The notes beneath the pieces were generated by a model that was not told the origin of the DNA, did no database searches, and saw nothing but the letters and a program-made list of their open reading frames with translations. Of a stretch of DNA of 18,761 nucleotides, positions 13,681 through 18,761 are shown piece by piece; the stretch's first letter is position 1; each line of letters begins with the position of its first letter. Source of the stretch: Lysinibacillus_B sp036662795 (GTDB lineage: Bacteria; Bacillota; Bacilli; Bacillales_A; Planococcaceae); the NCBI RefSeq assembly GCF_036662795.1, contig NZ_JBAFWZ010000041.1:1-18761 (forward strand), read 5' to 3'. The translations under genes and the position numbers were made by a program.

Positions 13681-13721
13681 AGTGTTTATACTGGGTTTGA
13701 ATGTGTTGGTGTGGGTTTCTT

Positions 13722-13865
13722 TGACGAGTACGCGCGGTATGTGGCGAGTGTTTACGCTGTGAATTTTCAAGTTGGCGAGTAAATTTCAAAAAGTGGCTAG
13801 TATTTTTGGGATTTCGGCTAGTATTTTTGAAATTTAGGCTAGTATTTCGAAAAAAGTGGCTAGTA
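13722..13865 (+). repeat. Phased repeat array C (core TGGC[G/T]AGTA)
   Basis: Cores start at 13722 (TGACGAGTA), 13742 (TGGCGAGTG), 13773, 13794, 13815 (CGGCTAGTA), 13836 (AGGCTAGTA) and 13857. Steps are 20, 31, 21, 21, 21, 21, the same order as in arrays A, B and D. The last core runs straight into CCCCC and then the A-run of the yfmM terminator, a junction very like the end of array B. It lies between two convergent terminators, so neither flanking gene needs it as a promoter. Confidence 0.88.
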
Positions 13866-13872
13866 CCCCCAC

Positions 13873-13905
13873 AAAAAAAGATGCTGCACCTAAAAATGCA
13901 GCATC
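13873..13905 (-). terminator. Terminator of the YfmM-like gene
   Basis: On the minus strand GATGCTGCA (13905-13897) pairs perfectly with TGCAGCATC (13888-13880), 8-base loop, then seven T (13879-13873). It begins 9 bases after the stop codon. Confidence 0.93.
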
Positions 13906-13914
13906 CACAAAACC

Positions 13915-15483
13915 CTATTCTAAATCTGTCTTCCCTGTAGTAAACCAGTCCTGCACATTCCATACTTTTGTTGCTAAGCCCTCATAGAAGTCTGGTTCAT
14001 GGGATACAAGTACGATGGTACCTTTAAATTGCTGCATCGCACGCTTTAACTCTGCCTTTGCATCGACATCTAAATGGTTTGTCGGTTCGTCAAAGATCAG
14101 CCAGTTTGCTTCTTCCATCATTAATTTACATAGACGAACCTTCGCCTGCTCACCCCCAGATAGGGAGTTCAATGGGCGTGTAATATGCTCCGTTTTTAGA
14201 CCAGCACGTGCTAATGCAGCACGAACCTGTGCCTGCTCCATTGAAGGGAAGGCATTCCATACATCATCGATTGGCGTAATTTTTTCTGCTTTCACTTCCT
14301 GTTCGAAGTAAGAAGGGTATAAATAATCGCCACGTACAACTTTTCCATCAAGCGGCTGAATTTTACCTAGCATCGTTTTTAGTAATGTCGATTTCCCGAC
14401 ACCGTTCATCCCGACAAGTGCGATCTTTTCCCCACGTTCGATTTCGAATGTTAACGGTGGGAGCAATGGTTTTTCTTTATCATAACCAATAACTAACCCC
14501 TCCGCCTCTACAACATAACGGCTAGATGAACGTGACTCTTTAAATCCAAACTCTGGTTTCACAGCTGTTTCAGGACGATCGATACGCTCTAAACGATCAA
14601 GCTGCTTCGCACGAGATTTCGCGCGGCCTGTAGTTGAGTAGCGCGCCTTATTTTTCGCAATAAAATCCTCTTGCTTTTTAATAAATTCCTGCTGTTTCTC
14701 ATATGCATCGATATGCTGACGTTTATTGATTTCAGCTAGCTCTAAAAACTTTTCATATGTCGCCGTATAGCGTGTCATTTTCGAAAACTCTAAATGGAAA
14801 ATAACATCCACTACATCATTCATAAATTCCGTATCATGCGAAATTAATAGGAATGCATGCGGATAATTTTTCAAATAGTTTTTCAGCCATGTAATATGCT
14901 CTTCGTCTAAATAGTTTGTCGGCTCATCAAGTAATAATACTTTTGGCTTTTCAAGTAATAGCTTCGCAAGTAGCACTTTTGTACGTTGCCCACCAGAAAG
15001 CGCCGCTACATCACGGTCAAGCCCGATAGCATCTAAACCTAATCCACGACCAACCTCTTCAATTTTCATATCAAGCGTATAAAAGTCACCTGCATCGAGT
15101 GCATCTTGAATTTCTGCCATCTCTTCCAAAAGCTTTTCTAAATCCGCATCGGGATCAGCCATTTGCATAGTAATTTCGTTTAGCTCTTCCTCTTTCTTGT
15201 ACAGTGGAAGGAAGGCATCACGCAGTACATCACGCATCGAACGACCAGCTGTTAACACCGTATGCTGATCAAGATAGCCGTAATGTGTATTTGGCAGCCA
15301 TTCTACCTTGCCTGTATCATGAATCGTTTGACCAGTAATAATGCCCATTAGCGTTGATTTCCCAACTCCGTTAGCGCCTACTAAGCCGATATGATCGCCT
15401 TCAACTAAGCGGAATGAAACATCCTTAAAAAGAGTGCGGTCGCCAAACGAATGACCTAAATTTTCAACCGTTAATATTGCCAT
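13915..15483 (-). CDS. yfmM: ABC-F family ribosome-associated ATPase, YfmM-like
   Basis: A 522-residue protein with two ABC domains and no membrane part. It matches from memory the pattern and length of B. subtilis YfmM (about 518 residues). ABC1: Walker A GANGVGKS (36-43), signature LSGGQRTK (162-169), DEPTN (186-190). The linker at about 245-310, rich in K/R/Q (KKQEDFIAKNKAR, GRAKSRAKQLDRLERI), is the part that reaches the ribosomal P site. ABC2: GMNGVGKS (358-365), LSGGEQAK (441-448), DEPTNH (465-470). ABC-F proteins act on stalled ribosomes; some protect against antibiotics. The linker is not unusually long, so I favour a housekeeping role over resistance. GGAGG lies 7 bases before ATG 15483. 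Own terminator. Confidence 0.92.
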   Translation of the reverse strand: MAILTVENLGHSFGDRTLFKDVSFRLVEGDHIGLVGANGVGKSTLMGIITGQTIHDTGKVEWLPNTHYGYLDQHTVLTAGRSMRDVLRDAFLPLYKKEEELNEITMQMADPDADLEKLLEEMAEIQDALDAGDFYTLDMKIEEVGRGLGLDAIGLDRDVAALSGGQRTKVLLAKLLLEKPKVLLLDEPTNYLDEEHITWLKNYLKNYPHAFLLISHDTEFMNDVVDVIFHLEFSKMTRYTATYEKFLELAEINKRQHIDAYEKQQEFIKKQEDFIAKNKARYSTTGRAKSRAKQLDRLERIDRPETAVKPEFGFKESRSSSRYVVEAEGLVIGYDKEKPLLPPLTFEIERGEKIALVGMNGVGKSTLLKTMLGKIQPLDGKVVRGDYLYPSYFEQEVKAEKITPIDDVWNAFPSMEQAQVRAALARAGLKTEHITRPLNSLSGGEQAKVRLCKLMMEEANWLIFDEPTNHLDVDAKAELKRAMQQFKGTIVLVSHEPDFYEGLATKVWNVQDWFTTGKTDLE

Positions 15484-15591
15484 ATATAATCCTCCAATAA
15501 TGTTCTAATCTTATTTAAATAATGATTCCGTAGGTGTACTTATAGCTTGCCTATAGAAAGCGCCATTCACAATAACAGTAAAAACCACCAT

Positions 15592-15626
15592 AAAAAAACT
15601 CGCGAGCGATTATAGTGCCGCGAGCT
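15592..15626 (-). terminator. Terminator of the small coiled-coil gene
   Basis: On the minus strand AGCTCGCG (15626-15619) pairs with CGCGAGTT (15604-15597), about 14-base loop, followed by a run of seven T. The stem overlaps the last codons of the gene. Confidence 0.8.
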
Positions 15627-15795
15627 GCTTATTTAATTGTGCAAGCTGTGCTTCCATTTTTTCAAGGCGCTCTACCGCTTGCTGGACAGATCCTGCATGT
15701 CCTAATGACTCAAGCTTTTCCATATCACCTTGTAAATTTATATAATCCATTTTTAATTCAGCAATTCTCTGCTGTACTGTATCTTTCGTTAGCAT
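15610..15795 (-). CDS. Small coiled-coil protein, 61 residues
   Basis: A short, wholly helical protein with heptad-like hydrophobic spacing: IAELKMDYINLQGDMEKLES, a GHAGS turn, then RLEKMEAQLAQLNKQL. It resembles what I recall as the SE1832 family of small Bacillales proteins, but I am not certain of that name; no function is known to me. It would be cytosolic and probably a two-helix hairpin or dimer. It is a real gene: AAGGGG lies 10 bases before ATG 15795, a promoter is at 15843-15872 and its own terminator follows. The opposite-strand ORF at 15615-15797 is its shadow. Confidence 0.8.
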   Translation of the reverse strand: MLTKDTVQQRIAELKMDYINLQGDMEKLESLGHAGSVQQAVERLEKMEAQLAQLNKQLAAL

Positions 15796-15842
15796 GAAAT
15801 TTGATCCCCTTTAAGCGAATTTGCGAAAAATGCTTGTCTATT

Positions 15843-15872
15843 ATTGTAGCATAGGCACACGTATTTTTTCAC
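15843..15872 (-). promoter_or_regulatory. Promoter of the small coiled-coil gene
   Basis: On the minus strand GTGAAA (15872-15867), 18-base spacer, TACAAT (15848-15843) preceded by TGC, an extended -10. It overlaps the stop codon of the SpsG-like gene at one base. Confidence 0.6.
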
Positions 15873-16924
15873 TAAATGTGTGCAATATTATGACGACCGT
15901 GGGCTAAATCTGTAAGTAGAGATTGCAGTATTTCATTATTGTGTAGGATTTCAAGAGAACGCTGCTTACGAATGGCGCGGTCCCGTCTCGCCTCATGTAA
16001 TAGTAGCTCCATAACAGCATTTTGGATGGAGGACTGCTTCATTTTTCGTCCAACACCGAGATGAATGAAGCCATTCAGCTCGCGGGCAAAGGCATGTGCT
16101 AGCTCATGTTCATTTTGTGCAAGAGTAATACATGGAATACCGACGGCCGCAATTTTATAAGGGGTATAGTTTGTGTTACAAATGACGATATCGGCAACAG
16201 GCATTAATGATTGTAGGGCTCTTTCCTCTTTAACGATGGATGTGTTACGACGACTAAGCACCATAAGCTGTAAATCCTCTACAGAATGGCGATACTCGGC
16301 ATCAATAGCAACAGAAATTTTTAGTGGAATTTGAAGCTGTGTTAAGTGGCGTAGTGTGCGGTAGGTTAAGTTTTGCTCGTCCCCATCTTCAAATGCAACA
16401 ACAATATGGGGGAGTTCATTTTCTGGCATATCTATACGACTTTCAGCAATAGCCTTTAGTTCATCACTGACAGCAAAGGCATAGCTTCCAGCAAGTGCGT
16501 TCATCGGCATTTGCTCTCTTGCCTCATCAAAGAGTGCGAGTATATTGCAATCTATTAATGCATTGCCATCTCCAAAATCATCGAAATGGACAATCGTTTT
16601 ACAATAAGGTCTTATTAAACTGACATGTTCAGGTAGCGTGTCCTTACCATCATGCACGATCAAATCTAACTCAAGATTACGCATCGTTTTCGCTAGTTCA
16701 TTATAATTATCAAATAGTACCGGGGATATCCCTGCTCGTTCAAACATTTGTAGTGGGAGCGACGATGTAGTTTTAGCGAAGACCAAGGTGCTTTCTTCCT
16801 CTTGTAAAAGTTTATTTAGCAGAATGACACGTTCAAATGGGTACAACCCTTTAATCGGGCAGTGTTCCACAATAAAGGCGATTTTCCGTTTTTGATTTTG
16901 TTTTTGTAGCACAATGAATCCCAT
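15872..16924 (-). CDS. SpsG/PseG-like protein (nucleotide-sugar hydrolase or glycosyltransferase fold)
   Basis: About 350 residues with a GT-B-like fold related to PseG (UDP-sugar hydrolase of pseudaminic acid synthesis) and SpsG (spore coat polysaccharide). Visible kin motifs: LIVHDGKDT (88-96), TIVHFDDFGDGNALIDC (110-126), and C-terminal NYTPYKIAAVGIPCITLAQNE (252-272) with NGFIHLGVG (284-292). The N-terminal GxGHxxR loop, which holds the PseG catalytic His, is replaced here by GLYPFER (26-32), so PseG activity is doubtful. No other sugar gene is nearby. The start ATG 16924 has AGAAAGG directly against it, which is too close; GTG 16912, 12 bases after that site, is a fair alternative. Role unknown. 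Confidence 0.75.
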   Translation of the reverse strand: MGFIVLQKQNQKRKIAFIVEHCPIKGLYPFERVILLNKLLQEEESTLVFAKTTSSLPLQMFERAGISPVLFDNYNELAKTMRNLELDLIVHDGKDTLPEHVSLIRPYCKTIVHFDDFGDGNALIDCNILALFDEAREQMPMNALAGSYAFAVSDELKAIAESRIDMPENELPHIVVAFEDGDEQNLTYRTLRHLTQLQIPLKISVAIDAEYRHSVEDLQLMVLSRRNTSIVKEERALQSLMPVADIVICNTNYTPYKIAAVGIPCITLAQNEHELAHAFARELNGFIHLGVGRKMKQSSIQNAVMELLLHEARRDRAIRKQRSLEILHNNEILQSLLTDLAHGRHNIAHI

Positions 16925-17031
16925 CCTTTCTAGTTTCTATTTAAAATATGGTGAAAATTTGCGAAGTATGTGTAAAATGGAACATATATTTAATCTGTGA
17001 AAATGGAAAAGTAGAAAGGCGGAACCGTTGT

Positions 17032-17817
17032 ATGGAATTTCGGTCAGCTATCGTTGTTGGAGCGACGGGCTTAGTCGGCTCACACCTTATTGAATTATTA
17101 TGTGAGAGTGACGAATATGTTTCAGTTACAGCTATCGCTAGAAGAAATGTTGATTATAAACATCCAAAATTAGTTGTAAAAATAGTAGATTTTGATCACC
17201 TAGCAGAATCTCATTTAGAGTTTGCACATGAAGTGTTTTGTTGTCTTGGCACGACGATTAAAAAAGCAGGCTCTAAGGATGAATTTGAAAAGGTGGATGT
17301 AGAATATCCGCTTCGTGTTGCGGCTCTAGCGAAAAATCGCCGTATCCCACATTTTATTGTAATCTCAGCAATGGGAGCAAATGAGAAATCCTTTGCGTAT
17401 TATAATCGTGTAAAGGGCAAACTAGAAAAGGAGCTAACAGAGCTTGACTTTGATCAGCTTTCAATTATTCGTCCGTCCCTGTTAGTTGGGAATCGAAAAG
17501 AATTTCGTCTCGGAGAAAAAACAGGTGAGGCTGTGCTAAAAATGGTTAATCCGATGATGATCGGTGGGATGAAAAAATTCCGTTCGATTGAGGCGAGCCA
17601 AGTAGCCTTGGCAATGAAGGTAATCGCTCTGCACGGGAAGCAGGAAAAGGTAGTAATTTACGAATCAGGTGAGTTAGCCACAATGCGCATGCCATTGCAG
17701 GAAGAGGAACAAATTATTTCTCGAGAAGAGCTGTTTAACTGGAATAAAGTAAAGCAGGATGAACCGGCACCACTCGATAAAGAAATTCATTTTGACCGAA
17801 GCAAACGTAAGGAGTAA
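17032..17817 (+). CDS. Atypical short-chain dehydrogenase / NAD(P)-binding protein
   Basis: A 261-residue Rossmann-fold protein. GATGLVG (10-16) is the dinucleotide-binding loop after a short first strand. CLGTTIKKAGSKDEFEKVD (71-89), ISAMGA (111-116) and YNRVK (Tyr124, Lys128; a YxxxK pair) match the atypical SDR group that includes HTATIP2/TIP30-like and YbjT-like proteins, with later IRPSLLVG. Substrate unknown; many such proteins act in redox or stress roles. I set the start at ATG 17032, with AAGGCGG 9 bases upstream. The ORF is open to 16948, but that extension is not part of the fold. Divergent from the SpsG-like gene; no terminator is evident after it. Confidence 0.85.
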   Translation: MEFRSAIVVGATGLVGSHLIELLCESDEYVSVTAIARRNVDYKHPKLVVKIVDFDHLAESHLEFAHEVFCCLGTTIKKAGSKDEFEKVDVEYPLRVAALAKNRRIPHFIVISAMGANEKSFAYYNRVKGKLEKELTELDFDQLSIIRPSLLVGNRKEFRLGEKTGEAVLKMVNPMMIGGMKKFRSIEASQVALAMKVIALHGKQEKVVIYESGELATMRMPLQEEEQIISREELFNWNKVKQDEPAPLDKEIHFDRSKRKE

Positions 17818-17897
17818 AGATGAGGGGTGAAGCGGTTCCGACGAAAGGCTGAATTTCAATAAATCTCATAAGTTTTATACGCCATTATCGAAGCTTC

Positions 17898-17906
17898 TGC
17901 TACAAT
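17898..17906 (+). promoter_or_regulatory. Candidate extended -10 for the FMN reductase gene
   Basis: TGCTACAAT (17898-17906) is an extended -10, identical to that of the small coiled-coil gene, 75 bases before the start codon. No convincing -35. Confidence 0.4.
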
Positions 17907-17980
17907 AATATAAGAAGTATTTTAGCATAACATTGTCCCGAATAGGTTGACTATGCATTAAAAACGGAGGAACGATTATA

Positions 17981-18535
17981 ATGAAGATATTACTCGTTGA
18001 TGGCACAGTATTTGGTCGAAAAACAGGTGCAATCTTACAACAAGTTGAAAAATATATTGCAGACATTAATCCAAGTCTTGATTTGGAAATTTTATATTTT
18101 GCAGACTTGAAGCATCAAATTTTAGATGGTAGCCCGCTAAATGACGATATGAAAATGATGATTCGAAAATTTGAAGAAGCAGATGGCTACATTATTGCAT
18201 CTCCTATTTTCCAAGCATCGATTCCAGGTGTATTAAAAAACGCCTTTGATATGATTAGCCCGAAAGCGATGCGCTATAAGCCAGTATCCATCGTTGCGAA
18301 TGGTGGTACGTATCAGCACCATTTAGTGGTAGAAAATCAACTAAAGCCAATCCTAGATTATTTCCGCTGCTTAGTGACGCCAAACTATGTGTACACACAC
18401 ACATCCCATTTCGATGATAGCAATAATATTGTCGACGGGGACGTACACGACCGTTTACGTGAGCTAGCACGCGTATTCGTTCAATATTGCGAAATGAGCA
18501 AATCCCTATCCAAAGAAACAATCGATACACATTAA
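17981..18535 (+). CDS. NAD(P)H-dependent FMN reductase / flavodoxin-fold protein
   Basis: A 184-residue flavodoxin-fold protein. The first strand and phosphate loop MKILLVDGTVFGRKTG (1-16) would hold the FMN phosphate; ASPIFQASIPGVLKNAFD (73-90) is the hallmark of the NADPH-dependent FMN reductase/azoreductase family, with a third FMN contact at IVANGGTYQHH (about 103-113). Likely makes reduced FMN or reduces quinones and similar compounds in the cytoplasm. GGAGG lies 10 bases before ATG. Monocistronic, with its own terminator. Redox substrate not predictable. Confidence 0.88.
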   Translation: MKILLVDGTVFGRKTGAILQQVEKYIADINPSLDLEILYFADLKHQILDGSPLNDDMKMMIRKFEEADGYIIASPIFQASIPGVLKNAFDMISPKAMRYKPVSIVANGGTYQHHLVVENQLKPILDYFRCLVTPNYVYTHTSHFDDSNNIVDGDVHDRLRELARVFVQYCEMSKSLSKETIDTH

Positions 18536-18544
18536 TTTATAAGG

Positions 18545-18572
18545 AAAGCCTGCCCGTTGTGGTGGGCTTTTT
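18545..18572 (+). terminator. Terminator of the FMN reductase gene
   Basis: AAAGCCTGCC (18545-18554) pairs with GGTGGGCTTT (18561-18570, two wobbles), 6-base loop, T-run 18568-18572. Confidence 0.88.
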
Positions 18573-18651
18573 GTTTTGGTTTGTTATGCTGTGTTTCCGC
18601 ATCCAATTTTTGCGTAGAGAAGTGATCCCTCATCGTCTATGATTTCTGCAT

Positions 18652-18761
18652 TGGCGAGTAGGCCCTCTGTTGTGGCGAGTAAACAGTGGGAATGGCGAGT
18701 ATTTTCGCCGAGAATTTTCACATTGGCGAGTAAACTTCAAAAAGTGGCTAGTATTTCGAAA
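18652..18761 (+). repeat. Phased repeat array D (core TGGC[G/T]AGTA), cut by window end
   Basis: Cores start at 18652, 18673, 18693, 18724 and 18745. Steps are 21, 20, 31, 21. The array runs past the last base. It again follows a terminator (of the FMN reductase gene), about 80 bases on, with cores on the plus strand. Confidence 0.85.

Noticed and set aside
15615..15797. Plus-strand ORF over the small coiled-coil gene
   Set aside because: The minus-strand gene has its own ribosome binding site, promoter, terminator and sensible helical pattern; the plus ORF is its shadow.

Overview
The window looks like chromosome from a low-GC Gram-positive spore-former of the Bacillales. My best guess is the Lysinibacillus/Solibacillus group, inferred from AT-rich codon use, AAGGAGG-type ribosome binding sites, T-tailed terminators, and Spx-like, YfmM-like, SpsG-like and oppABCDF-type genes. 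There are no rRNA genes, no transposase and no phage genes. All long genes look intact.

Layout. 1-96: 3' part of tRNA-Glu(TTC) and its terminator. 364-1749: M20 dipeptidase. 1980-3422: TPR-GGDEF diguanylate cyclase. 3423-4344: a 0.9 kb stretch with no long gene; it holds a cobalamin riboswitch with a terminator but no B12 gene behind it, a C-rich foldable segment, and a 38-codon ORF that overlaps the start of the next gene. 4345-4893: ECF sigma factor without a visible anti-sigma gene. 4947-5250: repeat array A. 5307-5834: GrpB family gene, convergent with a Nudix hydrolase (5861-6355, minus). 6396-6744: repeat array B, ending in a six-tract G-rich/C-rich element. 6824-7249 (minus): MarR regulator. 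7366-7767 (minus): Spx-like protein with CxxS in place of CxxC. 8074-13619: oppABCDF-type peptide importer operon with a sigma-A promoter and two hairpin terminators between oppA and oppB. 13722-13865: repeat array C. 13915-15483 (minus): YfmM-like ABC-F protein. 15610-15795 (minus): 61-residue coiled-coil protein. 15872-16924 (minus): SpsG/PseG-like protein. 17032-17817: atypical short-chain dehydrogenase. 17981-18535: FMN reductase/flavodoxin-fold protein. 18652-18761: repeat array D, cut by the window end.

How it fits together. Much of the content is ordinary housekeeping and uptake. A peptide importer and a dipeptidase lie about 8 kb apart and could both serve peptide use. MarR and Spx-like regulators sit side by side, each behind a sizeable inverted or direct repeat that may be an operator.

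The most unusual signal is the repeat family. Four intergenic arrays share a nine-base core TGGC(G/T)AGTA spaced 20, 21 or 31 bp apart, which is close to 2, 2 and 3 turns of DNA. All four have the same strand orientation, three sit next to terminators, and two share a 98-bp identical block. The frame-breaking spacing argues against coding, so I read them as a helically phased DNA or RNA element of unknown function. The orphan cobalamin riboswitch is the second item most worth following.
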